Source of the DNA: Sediminibacillus terrae
GTDB lineage: Bacteria > Bacillota > Bacilli > Bacillales > Amphibacillaceae
Reading direction: 5' to 3'
Assembly (NCBI RefSeq): GCF_009602435.1
Contig: NZ_VZDQ01000028.1
Span: 1-64,000, forward strand
DNA: 64,000 nt
Within the stretch, counting starts at the first letter, position 1. Each line of letters starts with the position of its first letter. The position numbers were made by a program, and so were the translations under genes. The notes below the pieces were generated by a model, which saw nothing but the letters and a program-made list of their open reading frames with translations, was not told the DNA's origin and did no database searches. Shown piece by piece: positions 1 through 9,467 of the stretch.

Positions 1-340
1 CAGTGTGGCCGATCACCCTCTCAGGTCGGCTACGCATCGTTGCCTTGGTAGGCCGTTACCCCACCAACTAGCTAATGCGCCGCGGGCCCATCTGTAAGTG
101 ACAGCCAAAAGGCCGCCTTTCAACCTTCCTCCATGCGGAGAAAGGTATTACCCGGTATTAGCCCCGGTTTCCCGGAGTTATCCCGATCTTACAGGCAGGT
201 TGCCCACGTGTTACTCACCCGTCCGCCGCTCGTTCTACAGGTTTCACCCCGAAGGGATCCGCCTGCTTCCCGCGCTCGACTTGCATGTATTAGGCACGCC
301 GCCAGCGTTCGTCCTGAGCCAAGATCAAACTCTCCATAAA
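1..340 (-). rRNA. rrs: 16S ribosomal RNA, 5' portion (cut by left edge)
   Basis: Read on the minus strand, this begins with the universal 16S 5' sequence (GAGTTTGATCCTGGCTCAG) at about 337-319, followed by the usual Bacillaceae 27-350 region (ACGAACGCTGGCGGCGTGCC near 313-294). Only about 340 nt of roughly 1,550 are in the window; the rest of the rrn operon lies to the left. Transcription runs away from the rhodanese and leuS. Protein-like open frames here are artefacts of rRNA. Confidence 0.97.
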
Positions 341-478
341 TGATGAGCTTGCTTGCTCGTTCAAAAAACTAGCTTGTATATCTTGCTTGACATACTGGTT
401 GTTTTGTTCAGTTTTCAAAGATCAAAGCCGCATCAGCGACAGTAATTAAATTTTATCATCATTGTCACTTGATGTCAA
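341..478 (-). promoter_or_regulatory. rrn operon promoter and 16S leader
   Basis: On the minus strand a near-perfect sigma-A promoter is seen: TTGACA (478-473), a 17-bp spacer, TAAAAT (455-450). It is followed by a ~100-nt leader containing a GATCTTTGAAAACTGAAC stretch typical of Bacillus rRNA leaders, then the 16S 5' end at about 340. No second tandem promoter was obvious in 480-640. Confidence 0.85.
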
Positions 479-643
479 TTCCAATTTTTAGGATGTTTTG
501 TCAGTTGATAAGTTCAACGCGACAGCAATAAATATATTACTATGTGTAGCTGAAAAAATCAAGAGGATTTTAAAATCTTCGCTGTTTTATAGGATGGGAA
601 GTCCAGATATCTGCCTATACCCCACTTCCCACCATTTAAAACG

Positions 644-955
644 TTAAAAAATCAATTCTCCATTCCACTTCATCATTCCACCTGCAAGGTTATGAACGTT
701 AAAACCTTCATCTTTCATAAACAATGCAGCATTCATACTCCTCACCCCCGAATGGCAAATCACTATATATTCTGTTTGCTTGTCCAGCGATTCTATCGCT
801 TCCGGTATCTCGCGCAGAGGGATATGCACAGCCCCTTCGATCATTCCAGTAGCGACTTCTTCTTCTTCTCTTACATCTATCAAGGATACTTTTGTATCCT
901 GTTCCAACATTTCCTGCAATTCTGCTGCAGTTATTTCCTTTATGGATTCCATCAT
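644..955 (-). CDS. Rhodanese-like single-domain sulfurtransferase
   Basis: A 103-residue single-domain rhodanese. The active-site loop CHSGVRS is at about residues 67-73, with the catalytic Cys at 67. The N-terminal DVREEEEVATGMIEGAVHIP motif (the CH2A-type signature of the family) is at about 27-46. It is cytoplasmic (no signal peptide) and is expected to carry persulfide sulfur; the acceptor is unknown. An AAAGGAGA ribosome-binding site (968-961) precedes two consecutive ATG codons, and the second (952) has the better spacing. It is monocistronic, with its own promoter, between the rrn operon and leuS. Family identity is certain; the physiological role is not readable. Confidence 0.9.
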   Translation of the reverse strand: MMESIKEITAAELQEMLEQDTKVSLIDVREEEEVATGMIEGAVHIPLREIPEAIESLDKQTEYIVICHSGVRSMNAALFMKDEGFNVHNLAGGMMKWNGELIF

Positions 956-1000
956 TTGATTCTCCTTTAAAACCTGAATTTTAAATCAGTCACCAGCTAT

Positions 1001-1029
1001 ATTATAAAAGGATAGACTTCAAGAGACAA
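1001..1029 (-). promoter_or_regulatory. sigma-A promoter of the rhodanese gene
   Basis: Minus strand TTGTCT (1029-1024), a 17-bp spacer, TATAAT (1006-1001), about 45 nt upstream of the rhodanese start codon. Confidence 0.6.
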
Positions 1030-1129
1030 CAAGGAGGGCGGGATAAGAAAAACATTTAACATCGAAAGTAAAATACAATGGATAGTATGAAAAAACTGTG
1101 TTGGACCCTGCTGATCGCGCTACCCGATT

Positions 1130-1190
1130 ACAAAAACCGAACGACTTAGAATAACCGTTCGGTTTCTGTTTGGCTATGCTTTTATGCCGA
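1130..1190 (-). terminator. leuS terminator, member of the dispersed CCGAACGA module
   Basis: Minus strand, just after the leuS stop: a CATAAAAGCATAGCC segment, then a hairpin with arms AACCGAACG and CGTTCGGTT and a run of T. The same arrangement recurs after ytkD, ytlD, menB, ribU and the gene at 52781 (see findings). Confidence 0.75.
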
Positions 1191-1201
1191 TTTTCACCTT
1201 T

Positions 1202-3619
1202 TTAATTAGCCACAATATTAACCAGTTTACCTGGCACGGCAATGACTTTGCGGACTGTTTTGCCTTCAAGCCAGTCTTGGATACTCTCTAGTTCCAACGC
1301 CTGTTTCTCCAACTCATCTTTTGAAGCGTCTTTAGAAACCATCATTTTGGCGCGGACTTTACCCATTACCTGTATTGCTACTTCGACTTCATCTTCTACA
1401 AGCTTCGCTTCGTCAAAAGCAGGCCAACTTTGGTATGCAAGTGTTTCATTGTGCCCAAGTGCCTCCCAGATTTCTTCCGCCAAATGTGGCGCTACAGGGG
1501 AAAGAAGCTTTACAAACCCTTCCGCGAAAAGTTGAGGGATTTCTTTTGCTTTGTATGCTTCGTTAATAAACACCATCATTTGGGAAATCCCTGTATTGAA
1601 ACGTAGAGCCTCAAAGTTTTCCGTCACTTTTTTGACCGTTTCATGATAGGCCTTTTCTAGGGACGTATCGCTTGAGTCCGCGACGATTTTTGCAGCAGGC
1701 TTTCCATCCTCTGTCACAAACAAACGCCAGACTCGGTCCAGGAAGCGTCTTGCTCCGTCCAGTCCATTCGTGCTCCAGGCTACTGCTGCATCCAGCGGTC
1801 CCATGAACATTTCATAAAGTCTGAGTGTATCTGCTCCATGAGAAGCAACAATTTCATCAGGATTTACGACATTGCCCTTGGATTTACTCATTTTCTCATT
1901 GTTTTCTCCGAGAATCATTCCCTGGTTATATAGTTTCTGGAATGGTTCTTTTGTTGGAACCACTCCGATATCATACAAGAATTTATGCCAGAAGCGAGCA
2001 TAAAGCAAATGAAGAACAGCATGTTCCGCTCCGCCGATATACGTGTCTGCCGGAAGCCATTTTTCCAATCTCCGATAATCCGCAAGTGCATCTGGATTAT
2101 GAGGATCGATGTAGCGCAAGAAATACCAACAGCTTCCCGCCCATTGCGGCATCGTATTCGTTTCACGCCGGCCCTTTTTGCCGGACTTCGGATCGACTAC
2201 AGTGACCCAATCTTCTATATTGGCCAGTGGAGACTCGCCGGTTCCTGATGGCTTTATTTCCTTTGTTTTTGGAAGTTCAAGCGGCAGGTCCTCTTCCTTT
2301 ACTGCAGACATGGTTCCGTCTTCCCAATGGATAATCGGGATAGGTTCCCCCCAGTAACGCTGACGGCTGAACAGCCAGTCGCGAAGGCGGTAGGTTACCT
2401 TGCGTTCCCCTTTTCCATTGGTTTCCAGCCATTCAATTGCTTTAACAATGGCTTCCTGCGTATCCAATCCGTCAAGAAATGCAGAATTGATGTGAGGACC
2501 ACTTCCTGTATATGCTTCTTTTTCCGTATCGCCGCCTTCGACCACCGGGACAATCGGAAGTTCGAATTTGACAGCGAACTCATGGTCTCTTTCATCATGA
2601 GCAGGAACTGCCATGATGGCACCTGAACCATAACTCATCAGTACATAATCGGCAACCCATATTGGTAACTTTTCTCCATTGATCGGATTCACCGCAAACG
2701 CACCAGTGAAAACCCCGGTCTTTTCCTTCGCAAGATCTGTACGTTCTAAATCGCTTTTCGCCTGGATTTCCTTGATATAATTGGCGACTTTTTGTTTTTG
2801 CTCATGGGAGACAATTTTGTCAACCAACGGATGTTCCGGTGCCATGACTGCATAAGTGGCACCGAACAATGTATCAGGACGAGTCGTGAACACGGTGAAT
2901 GAATCTTCCATACCTTCGATTCCGAAATAAACCTCTGCTCCTTCAGAACGGCCGATCCAGTTTCGCTGCATATCTTTGATGCTTTCCGGCCAGTCAAGCT
3001 CCTCCAGATCCTCCAATAACCGGTCGGCATAGGCTGTTATTTTCAGCATCCATTGCTTCATGGGTCTCCGCTCGACCGGATGGCCGCCACGCTCGCTTTT
3101 TCCATCGATCACCTCTTCATTGGCCAAAACGGTACCAAGCGCGGGACACCAATTAACAGGTACTTCATCTATATAAGCAAGTCCTTTTTCATATAGCTTC
3201 AGAAAAATCCATTGTGTCCATTTATAGTAATTAGGATCAGTAGTGTTGATTTCCCGATCCCAATCATATGAAAAACCGAGCTCCTGGATTTGCCTGCGGA
3301 AGGTTTCTATATTTTGGCGAGTGAATTCTTCCGGATCATTCCCTGTATCCAATGCATATTGCTCAGCCGGTAGACCGAAGGCATCCCAACCCATGGGATG
3401 CAATACTTCATAGCCTTGCATTCGTTTCATCCTTGCAATGATGTCGGTTGCTGTATAACCTTCCGGATGACCAACATGCAAGCCTGCACCGGATGGATAA
3501 GGGAACATGTCGAGGACATAATACTTATCCTTGTTTGTATCACTGTCTGATTTAAATGTCTTGTTGTCCAACCAATAATTTCGCCATTTTTCTTCTATTC
3601 TTCGATGATCAAATGACAT
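1202..3619 (-). CDS. leuS: Leucyl-tRNA synthetase
   Basis: 805 residues, the usual length for bacterial LeuRS. It charges tRNA-Leu with leucine in the cytoplasm. The class I HIGH-type signature is within [16 protein letters not shown] (~residues 41-56) and the KMSKS loop within [10 protein letters not shown] (~577-586). Between them lies the CP1 editing domain, with the threonine-rich motif [14 protein letters not shown] (~244-257) that hydrolyses mischarged tRNA. The C-terminal anticodon-binding and tRNA-contact domain ends in GKLVNIVAN. The ATG at 3619 follows GGAGGAATGACCC with good spacing. Transcription is controlled by the T-box leader immediately upstream. Nothing unusual was seen. Confidence 0.98.
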   Translation of the reverse strand: MSFDHRRIEEKWRNYWLDNKTFKSDSDTNKDKYYVLDMFPYPSGAGLHVGHPEGYTATDIIARMKRMQGYEVLHPMGWDAFGLPAEQYALDTGNDPEEFTRQNIETFRRQIQELGFSYDWDREINTTDPNYYKWTQWIFLKLYEKGLAYIDEVPVNWCPALGTVLANEEVIDGKSERGGHPVERRPMKQWMLKITAYADRLLEDLEELDWPESIKDMQRNWIGRSEGAEVYFGIEGMEDSFTVFTTRPDTLFGATYAVMAPEHPLVDKIVSHEQKQKVANYIKEIQAKSDLERTDLAKEKTGVFTGAFAVNPINGEKLPIWVADYVLMSYGSGAIMAVPAHDERDHEFAVKFELPIVPVVEGGDTEKEAYTGSGPHINSAFLDGLDTQEAIVKAIEWLETNGKGERKVTYRLRDWLFSRQRYWGEPIPIIHWEDGTMSAVKEEDLPLELPKTKEIKPSGTGESPLANIEDWVTVVDPKSGKKGRRETNTMPQWAGSCWYFLRYIDPHNPDALADYRRLEKWLPADTYIGGAEHAVLHLLYARFWHKFLYDIGVVPTKEPFQKLYNQGMILGENNEKMSKSKGNVVNPDEIVASHGADTLRLYEMFMGPLDAAVAWSTNGLDGARRFLDRVWRLFVTEDGKPAAKIVADSSDTSLEKAYHETVKKVTENFEALRFNTGISQMMVFINEAYKAKEIPQLFAEGFVKLLSPVAPHLAEEIWEALGHNETLAYQSWPAFDEAKLVEDEVEVAIQVMGKVRAKMMVSKDASKDELEKQALELESIQDWLEGKTVRKVIAVPGKLVNIVAN

Positions 3620-3683
3620 GGGTCATTCCTCCTTCAATTGATTCGACCTGCCCCCCAAGCCGCAAAAAACTGCAAAAAAGCTA

Positions 3684-3926
3684 TAAAAAAATCCCTCCAT
3701 CCCATAATGGGACGAGAGATTAATCCCGCGGTACCACCCAACTTAGCGCAATAAGCGCCCGCTTGAAGCCTTAACGCGGCCGACGGCAAAAGCTACTGGC
3801 AGATTCACTTCTGCGACATCAAAGGCGAGTTCATAATGTCCGGGAACAGCTTGCACCGGCCGCTGTCTCTCTGACACCCGGAAACATTATTACTACTCCT
3901 TATCCAAGTCGTTCATTTGTTAATGT
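3684..3926 (-). promoter_or_regulatory. T-box riboswitch (leucine), leuS leader
   Basis: Read on the minus strand, the leader has the stem-I landmarks (AGGAGTAGTAA near 3904-3894; GAACTCGCC), a specifier-loop CTC leucine codon at 3829-3827, and the T-box sequence GGGTGGTACCGCGGG at 3739-3725. The last segment folds into a GC-rich terminator (about 3719-3685, with seven T), which would be replaced by the antiterminator when uncharged tRNA-Leu(GAG) binds. This is the classical Gram-positive arrangement in front of leuS. Confidence 0.95.
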
Positions 3927-3932
3927 AACCGT

Positions 3933-3961
3933 ATTGTAAAGAAACCCCAGGTATTTGTCAA
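3933..3961 (-). promoter_or_regulatory. leuS promoter
   Basis: Minus strand TTGACA (3961-3956), a 17-bp spacer, TACAAT (3938-3933), directly upstream of the T-box stem I. Confidence 0.8.
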
Positions 3962-3992
3962 GGTTTGTGACAAGACGGGCATACAAGTCCGT

Positions 3993-5642
3993 TTAACGTT
4001 GGAATGTATCGACTGTTTCGTTCAATTCATCTGTCAGTTTTCTCAACTTCGCAACTTGCTCTACCATATGATTGAAAGCTGTCAATTGTTCTTGTGTAGA
4101 AGCGGAAATTTGTTCATTTCCAGCAGCTGACTGTTCCACAACTGCACTGATGCTTTCCACATTTTCCAGCACTTTTTGCCCAGTTTCTTTCGAGCGTTGA
4201 ATGCCATCCAGCAAAATCGATAACTCTTCGCTGAAACCTTCCACCTTCTGTTCGATATTGGCAAAAGCAGAAGTTGTTTTATCCATGGAAGCCTGCTCCT
4301 CCTGTACGATACCGGCTCCTCTTTCTGCTGAAATGGTAATATCGCTGATTCCTTCTTCGATTAACTTTACCATTTCAAAAATATGCCCCGTTGCAGTCGA
4401 AGAGTCTTCCGCAAGCTTGCGCACCTCCTCTGCAACAACTGCGAAGCCCTTCCCGGCTTCCCCTGCCCGTGCCGCCTCTATGGCAGCATTCAATGCAAGC
4501 AAATTCGTTTGGTCGGCAATCTCGGCAACCGATTTAGCCATGTTGTTGATTTCTCCTGTATAGTTGGCAAAAGTCTCAGCTGCTTGTCTTATTTCCTTCG
4601 ATGTCTTGGCATTTTCCACTACTAGTTGTTGTTGAGATTGAATTGCTTTTTGTCCGATTACGACTGCTTCCCCGGCAGCATTTCCGAATGTAACGGCTTG
4701 TTGCGTGTGTTCCACATTTTCTGAAAAGTCATGATCCATTTGTTCAATCAAAGTCACTGCGTCCTGCAAATCTTCCGAAATGGACTGGGTACCTGCAGAT
4801 AGCTCATCGGTGGATACAGCAACTTGTTTACTCACTTCAGTCAGAGACTTATTCTCTTCGTCGATTACAGCTGCAAAGTTTTCGACATCTTTGCTCACCC
4901 CGTCAATGGAGGAAATCAAGTCGCGCAGCTGTCCCGTCATTTTACTGAACGAAACATTCAACGCTCCCAGTTCATCTTGCTTATTGTAATCCAGAGGGCG
5001 GACTGCCAAATTCCCAGTCGCTATCTTTCCGGCATTATCGGCAAGCCTACGCAGGGTAGTCGAAATAGAATTCGTCACTTTCAGGGTAGAGAAAGAAGCA
5101 AGAATCAGCAGTACGATACAACCGATCAAGGAAGAAACGATCGTAAACCGGATTTGGTTTTTCAACTGCTGTTGTATATCCTGGTAATTCCTTTCAGCCG
5201 ATTGGCTAAGCATGTAGATATCGTTCAGTATGCCATCTGTCCGGATCGATTGACGCTTTGCTTCACCGAGGTCCTTTTCCTCAAGGGAAGCAGCAACTCC
5301 CTCCTTCCATTCGGCGAATTTCGTTTCTGCCTTTGTCAGATAACCTAGGCTCGATTGGTCGGTTACTGACGCTTTTAATTCTTCAAGCAATGCCTGACTT
5401 GCTTCCATTTGTCTAGTCGATTCCTGTTTTAAGGCATCGGTTCCTGAAAAAGAAAAATTGCTCAAGCTTTGCTTTGTCCCATTCATTTCTGATTGAAATT
5501 TTTCAATATTCAACAGGATGGAAACTTGGTCGGATGATGATGATTGAATGTGCAACATATTATAAATAATAAATCCTACGATTAAACAAGCTAGCAATAA
5601 AATTCCGAGTGAGTTGAGTAAAAGTTTTTTCTTAATCGTCAT
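3993..5642 (-). CDS. Methyl-accepting chemotaxis protein
   Basis: A 549-residue transmembrane chemoreceptor. A first membrane segment is at ~7-28, a ~140-residue extracellular, helix-rich sensing domain at ~29-165, and a second membrane segment at ~167-187. A HAMP linker (~188-245) and the cytoplasmic methylation/signalling domain follow; the latter holds the invariant hairpin tip ([20 protein letters not shown], ~388-407, then [15 protein letters not shown]). It would signal to CheA/CheW and bias flagellar rotation. It lies 15 bp downstream of the BMP-family lipoprotein gene on the same strand, so the two are probably cotranscribed. The extracellular domain is small and not a recognised Cache domain by eye, consistent with indirect sensing through the neighbouring binding protein (inference). 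Ligand unknown. Confidence 0.93.
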   Translation of the reverse strand: MTIKKKLLLNSLGILLLACLIVGFIIYNMLHIQSSSSDQVSILLNIEKFQSEMNGTKQSLSNFSFSGTDALKQESTRQMEASQALLEELKASVTDQSSLGYLTKAETKFAEWKEGVAASLEEKDLGEAKRQSIRTDGILNDIYMLSQSAERNYQDIQQQLKNQIRFTIVSSLIGCIVLLILASFSTLKVTNSISTTLRRLADNAGKIATGNLAVRPLDYNKQDELGALNVSFSKMTGQLRDLISSIDGVSKDVENFAAVIDEENKSLTEVSKQVAVSTDELSAGTQSISEDLQDAVTLIEQMDHDFSENVEHTQQAVTFGNAAGEAVVIGQKAIQSQQQLVVENAKTSKEIRQAAETFANYTGEINNMAKSVAEIADQTNLLALNAAIEAARAGEAGKGFAVVAEEVRKLAEDSSTATGHIFEMVKLIEEGISDITISAERGAGIVQEEQASMDKTTSAFANIEQKVEGFSEELSILLDGIQRSKETGQKVLENVESISAVVEQSAAGNEQISASTQEQLTAFNHMVEQVAKLRKLTDELNETVDTFQR

Positions 5643-5657
5643 GATATCCCCCTAGCA

Positions 5658-6620
5658 TTATTGCATTAATTCCTGCTTTGCATCTTCCAACAACTCATTT
5701 TCTTTCTGGGTCAGGTTAACAATCCGAACAGGAGCCAATCCCACACCTTTTTCTTCTAACCCGAGGTCCAATTGCCCCTGCTTAATTTCATTATTTTCCA
5801 CTAATTGGGAAGCAAGTTCATAAACCGCGGCATCAATATTCTTCATGACAGAAGTAATCACCGCTTTTTCGGCATGGAAATATTGATCCGAGTCCACGCC
5901 AATTGCATATATCCCCAGATTCTGTGCCTCCTTTAAGGCGCCCGTTCCTGTAAACCCGGCGGCTGCGAAAATGACATCTGCATCTTTGTCTGCCATTTCG
6001 CCTGCAAGTTTTGCTCCCAGCTGGTCGTTACCAAAGTCACCGGCATACTCTACCAACACATTGATGTCGCTGGAAACCGACCTTGCCCCTTCTCTGTATG
6101 CGTGCATAAACTGGTTGATCGTGTCGTTGTTTTCCCCTCCAATAAACCCGATTGTATTACTATCGGAAGTCAGGGCCGCCAGAACCCCTGCCAGATAACT
6201 ACCCTGGTCAGCTTTAAAAGTGACCGAGGTTACATTCTCTAAACCTGAAACGGCGTCGATTAATACAAATTGCTGGTCTGGGTTTTCTTCTGCGACTTTT
6301 TCCAATTCCTCTTGCACCATGTACCCGAGCCCGATAATAATATCATTATCCTCTGCGATCAGCTCGTTCAAGCCTGGTTCATAACTGCCTGATTCATCTA
6401 ACTCCCTGTAATCGAACACAATGCCAAGCTCATCTCTGGCTTTGATCAACCCGGTGAATGCAGAGTCACTGAACGATTGGTCGCCAAGACCGACATCCGA
6501 GAGCATAATCCCGACTTTCAATGGTTCTTCCTCTCCTTCGGCAGTTTCCTGTTGACTGCATCCGGCGACAAAAAGAACCGATATCAGAGCAAATAAAGCA
6601 ACTAATGCGATTTTTTTCAT
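5658..6620 (-). CDS. BMP/PnrA-family substrate-binding lipoprotein
   Basis: 320 residues with a lipoprotein signal (lipobox VAGC, Cys about 21). The mature part is a basic-membrane-protein (BMP/Med/PnrA) periplasmic-binding fold: KVGIMLSDVGLGDQSFSDSA near the N-terminus, then DNDIIIGLGYMVQ, SVTFKADQGSYLAGVLAA and VIFAAAGFTGTGAL, typical of nucleoside-binding members. It would sit on the outer face of the membrane. There are no ABC permease or ATPase genes beside it, unlike nucleoside importers. Instead a chemoreceptor follows after 15 bp, suggesting a sensing role. The ATG at 6620 is preceded by AAAGGGGAG with good spacing. The family call is firm; the ligand (possibly a nucleoside) is inferred from family members only. 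Confidence 0.9.
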   Translation of the reverse strand: MKKIALVALFALISVLFVAGCSQQETAEGEEEPLKVGIMLSDVGLGDQSFSDSAFTGLIKARDELGIVFDYRELDESGSYEPGLNELIAEDNDIIIGLGYMVQEELEKVAEENPDQQFVLIDAVSGLENVTSVTFKADQGSYLAGVLAALTSDSNTIGFIGGENNDTINQFMHAYREGARSVSSDINVLVEYAGDFGNDQLGAKLAGEMADKDADVIFAAAGFTGTGALKEAQNLGIYAIGVDSDQYFHAEKAVITSVMKNIDAAVYELASQLVENNEIKQGQLDLGLEEKGVGLAPVRIVNLTQKENELLEDAKQELMQ

Positions 6621-6747
6621 TTGTGTAAAAACTCCCCTTTAAAAATAGTCCCAAAGGTAATATCGGGAATTGAGTGAATATGTGAAGGATGCCTTCCCGG
6701 ATTTCACTTTTAAATATAAATTCAAAATATTTTTTCTATTTATCACA

Positions 6748-6955
6748 CAAATGGAAAAGCGCAAGCGCCTGTTTAAAGGTGTACAGGCTAAAGCCGCCAC
6801 TTCCTGTAGCAACGCCTGCATGACCCATATCGTGTGGGCCTCCGACAAGCTTAAGAACAGCCTCGGCGTGGCGCTTTTGCCACACAGAGGGTGGGGCTCA
6901 AGACCTCGAGAGGTAGGCGCTGGAGCTGGACGTGGCTGTTTCGGCCAATAATTAT
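6748..6955. repeat. Dispersed intergenic repeat, family A, copy 1
   Basis: A GC-rich ~200-bp segment containing GCGCCTGTTTAAA, CAACGCCTGCATGAC, GGGCCTCCGACAA and GGCGCTGGAGCTGGAC in order. The same landmarks recur in the same order at 41465-41630. The ends are imperfectly inverted (GCGCCT near the left, AGGCGC near the right). No coding potential is supported. Similar GGCGCTGGAGCTRGAC elements are, from memory, widespread in Bacillaceae. Confidence 0.7.
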
Positions 6956-6990
6956 CCACAGACAGTTATTTTTATAATTTCCCATACAAT

Positions 6991-7037
6991 AAAAAAGAGT
7001 GATTTTCATTGTTGGATACAAGAAAATCACTCTTTTC
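6991..7037 (-). terminator. Terminator downstream of ytzC
   Basis: A perfect 15-bp stem (AAAAGAGTGATTTTC at 6993-7007 with its complement at 7022-7036), with a T run on the minus strand; weaker on the plus strand. Confidence 0.75.
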
Positions 7038-7059
7038 AGGTTGACCACTGTTGATTTCA

Positions 7060-7215
7060 CGATGGGCGATAGGTGATGCCTGCGGGGACAGCGCGAGTAG
7101 AAGATCCACTTAATCAAGTGTCCCTCTTCACCAAGTCGACTGAGGCCGGACCCGCTGCCCAGCAGCCACCGCCAAGCGATTCGCGGAGTCAAAAACTAAC
7201 GTTGACAGCAGATTC
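7060..7215. repeat. Decayed relative of the ~600-bp multi-hairpin element
   Basis: Contains CTGCGGGGACAGCGCGAG, GAAGATCCACTT, CACCAAGTCGACTGAGGCC and GGACCCGC, in the order found in the better-preserved copy at 33520-33640 (CTGCGGGAACAGCGCGAG, GAAGATCCACTT, ACCAAGTTAGCTGAAGCC, GTGCCCGC). Non-coding. Confidence 0.55.
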
Positions 7216-7267
7216 GATTAACAGGGGCTTTTCAGTGTCCCAGTATGAACTGTGGCGGTATTCTTGA

Positions 7268-7546
7268 TTATTCACCAGCTAAATCGTTTTGATCCAGTAT
7301 CATATCATTCAAGCATTGGCTGGCCTTCAAATGCAGCCGGTGCAGTTGTTCACGTTGCTGAGCGTTGGAGCTGTCCATTAATTTGGCGATTTCCGCTTCC
7401 ATTTGGGTCAACTTTGCCTGCGCTTCAGAATAATCGGCATCGACTGAATAGCCATTTCGATTGGTGATATCGAGCTGTTCTTCTGCATTTGATATACAGT
7501 CATTTGTTCTGGCAATTAGATCATCGATTGATTGTCTGGTAGCCAA
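7268..7546 (-). CDS. ytzC: YtzC-like DUF2524 protein
   Basis: A small cytoplasmic helical protein of about 92 residues, matching the Bacillus YtzC/DUF2524 family in length, composition and position between leuS and ytqB. The C-terminal half (SEAQAKLTQMEAEIAKLMDS...) looks like a helical hairpin or coiled coil. Start choice: a GTG (7555) and an ATG (7552) sit almost on the AAAGGGG ribosome-binding site. The TTG at 7546, giving (M)ATRQSIDD, has correct spacing and is preferred. Function unknown. Confidence 0.75.
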   Translation of the reverse strand: MATRQSIDDLIARTNDCISNAEEQLDITNRNGYSVDADYSEAQAKLTQMEAEIAKLMDSSNAQQREQLHRLHLKASQCLNDMILDQNDLAGE

Positions 7547-7680
7547 TTTCATCACCCCTTTATAAGGTGTGCATTCTTGGCTATTTTCATACTCTTGCTA
7601 TAGCTGTGCTATTTTCCCCAACAGGAGGTTATGATAAAATATGGACTGCTTCCACTTCAAAAGAAGGGAAAGAGGAAATC

Positions 7681-8247
7681 GTGAAAAAGGTTATACCATT
7701 TGCACATGACTTATTAAGAGAAACCGTAAAACCCGGAGAGATAGTGGTTGATGCCACTTGCGGCAATGGACACGATACAGCATTCTTGAGTAAGCTTGTC
7801 GGCGACAAGGGTACCGTTTACGCTCTGGATATCCAACAGCAAGCAATTGACCGGACAAGGCTGTTACTTGAACAACAAAGAATTTTCAATGTCCGCCTCT
7901 TGTTGGCTGATCATCAATATGTGAAAACTTACATACCAGCGACATCTCATGGGCAAATTGGCGGGGCGATATTCAATTTAGGCTATCTGCCCGGAAGCGA
8001 CAAACAGACGATTACGACCCCGGAGAGCACAATAGGGGCAATTCGAGCTTTAGCCGATATCATGAAACCCGGTGGTTTAATCGCTATCGTCGTCTATTAT
8101 GGTCATCAAGGCGGCCAACTGGAGAAACAGGAACTGCTCGATCATCTTGCCGGTTTGGATCAAAAGGAGTTTTCTGTCCTGCAGTACGCATTTATCAATC
8201 AGCAGAACAATCCGCCGTTTCTGCTTGCTCTCCAAAAAAAGGGATAA
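7681..8247 (+). CDS. mnmM: SAM-dependent tRNA methyltransferase MnmM (YtqB)
   Basis: 188 residues, class I Rossmann methyltransferase. SAM-binding motif I is DATCGNGHDTAFLS (~residues 22-35); YALDIQ follows as motif II and NLGYLPGSDK as the catalytic-region motif of the YtqB family. In B. subtilis YtqB/MnmM converts 5-aminomethyl-2-thiouridine to mnm5s2U at the tRNA wobble position. An open frame extends upstream to 7567, but GTG 7681 gives the family N-terminus (MKKVIPFAHDLL) and follows an AGAGG site. The partner gene ytqA (mnmL), adjacent in B. subtilis, is not here. Convergent with ytpB through a shared terminator. Confidence 0.9.
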   Translation: MKKVIPFAHDLLRETVKPGEIVVDATCGNGHDTAFLSKLVGDKGTVYALDIQQQAIDRTRLLLEQQRIFNVRLLLADHQYVKTYIPATSHGQIGGAIFNLGYLPGSDKQTITTPESTIGAIRALADIMKPGGLIAIVVYYGHQGGQLEKQELLDHLAGLDQKEFSVLQYAFINQQNNPPFLLALQKKG

Positions 8248-8249
8248 AC

Positions 8250-8287
8250 AAAGCACAAGGCCGATTGTTCTGCCTTGTGCTTTTTCT
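8250..8287. terminator. Bidirectional terminator between mnmM and ytpB
   Basis: AAAGCACAAGGC (8250-8261) and its complement (8272-8283), flanked by A and T runs, between two convergent genes. Confidence 0.85.
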
Positions 8288-9351
8288 CATCGTTTGAAGC
8301 GATTGTACACTTTCACGTTCAGATGGAAAAAAGCCGACCTGATCCCCCCGGCCCGCAAAAGCTTCCTGGTCACTTCCCTTCCTCCGGACAGGTGGGCAAC
8401 TTTAGGGTCTGCCAAATAGAGTCCGACAAGTCCGTTATGTACCATTTCATGAAATTGACGGTCTGGCAGCCGTTGTACATTTTTGTTTGTTTGTTCAATG
8501 AAAAATAGGAGACGCCGCTTCATTTCTTCCGGTGTCTTATAGTAGTTGCAAAAATTCAAGTCGCCTTCTTCAAGGTCCTCCTGCTGATCGATATAATAAT
8601 CCAGCAATATATGCAACCCCTGCATGAAAGGAAAATAACTTTCAAACAATTCATCAGCAAGCGACTGAGACATTCTGCCACCCATCGTGTAGGAAACAAG
8701 GCAAAAAATACCGAGTGTGGAACCGCTGCATGCTGAAAATTCATACCAGCTTAAGTAAGGCCATTTTTCCCTGTACTCCTCGAACCATTCTTCCAATCGC
8801 GGAATTCGTTCTTCTTCCTTCACATGCTTATGTACCTGGAGATCGGCATAAAGTCCCTCAAGCTGTTGAATATGAGTACTTATCAACGGATAACCGCTCA
8901 GATTGCGCAGGCAGTTTTGACAGGTCCTTACCAAGTCTGATAAGTACTCTCCATCATTCTGTTCATCTCGGTAAAAATAATAAAGTTTTATTGATTCAGC
9001 CGGTTTCAATGCGTCTTGCATCGATTGATGAAGCATCCGGAAATCTCTTGGATCAAGCGAGGTGCTCCGATCACATAAGTTGTCGAGGTAATCACTGATT
9101 GTTTGATAAGCAACGATAAAACGGACGGCTTCTCGCCAATATGGACCAGCCAAAATACTATAAACAGCCCCGCCTTGACAGTGGAATTTTTTGTCTCTTA
9201 TGCTGTCTTGTGCTTGTTTACGCAATTCGTGATCCGGAATCTCGTTTGCTCTGTTTTTCCAGAAAGACAACTCACGATCGACCTGCGGGAATATTCTTGT
9301 GTACACATTTTTCATTAAAATCGGCGAAGTTCGCGGGATGCTGTATGGCAA
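8287..9351 (-). CDS. ytpB: Tetraprenyl-beta-curcumene synthase (YtpB, DUF2600)
   Basis: 354 residues, full length for the YtpB/DUF2600 class IB terpene synthase family. In B. subtilis YtpB cyclises tetraprenyl diphosphate (C35) to tetraprenyl-beta-curcumene, a precursor of sesquarterpenes. The Asp-rich segment ISDYLDNLCDRSTSLDPRDF (~85-104) is the likely Mg-diphosphate site; a second conserved acidic stretch is DYYIDQQEDLEEGDLNF (~250-266). All-helical, soluble or peripheral. Monocistronic on the minus strand, in its B. subtilis neighbourhood between ytqB and ytoA. The squalene-hopene-type cyclase for the next step is not in the window. Confidence 0.88.
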   Translation of the reverse strand: MPYSIPRTSPILMKNVYTRIFPQVDRELSFWKNRANEIPDHELRKQAQDSIRDKKFHCQGGAVYSILAGPYWREAVRFIVAYQTISDYLDNLCDRSTSLDPRDFRMLHQSMQDALKPAESIKLYYFYRDEQNDGEYLSDLVRTCQNCLRNLSGYPLISTHIQQLEGLYADLQVHKHVKEEERIPRLEEWFEEYREKWPYLSWYEFSACSGSTLGIFCLVSYTMGGRMSQSLADELFESYFPFMQGLHILLDYYIDQQEDLEEGDLNFCNYYKTPEEMKRRLLFFIEQTNKNVQRLPDRQFHEMVHNGLVGLYLADPKVAHLSGGREVTRKLLRAGGIRSAFFHLNVKVYNRFKR

Positions 9352-9467
9352 AGTTTCTCCCTCTTTCTGTTTCTTTAAAACATTTTTGTCAACTGAATTT
9401 GGTTTAAATGGCCGCTTGCATTTATGATACTATTATCTATATCACCATAATTTACAGGGGGATTCAA

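Noticed and set aside
98-343. Two overlapping open frames at the left edge
   Set aside because: They lie within the 16S rRNA 5' region on the opposite strand.
6639-7192. Frames across the repeat region upstream of the BMP gene
   Set aside because: They cross the family A repeat and a terminator hairpin and overlap each other on both strands.
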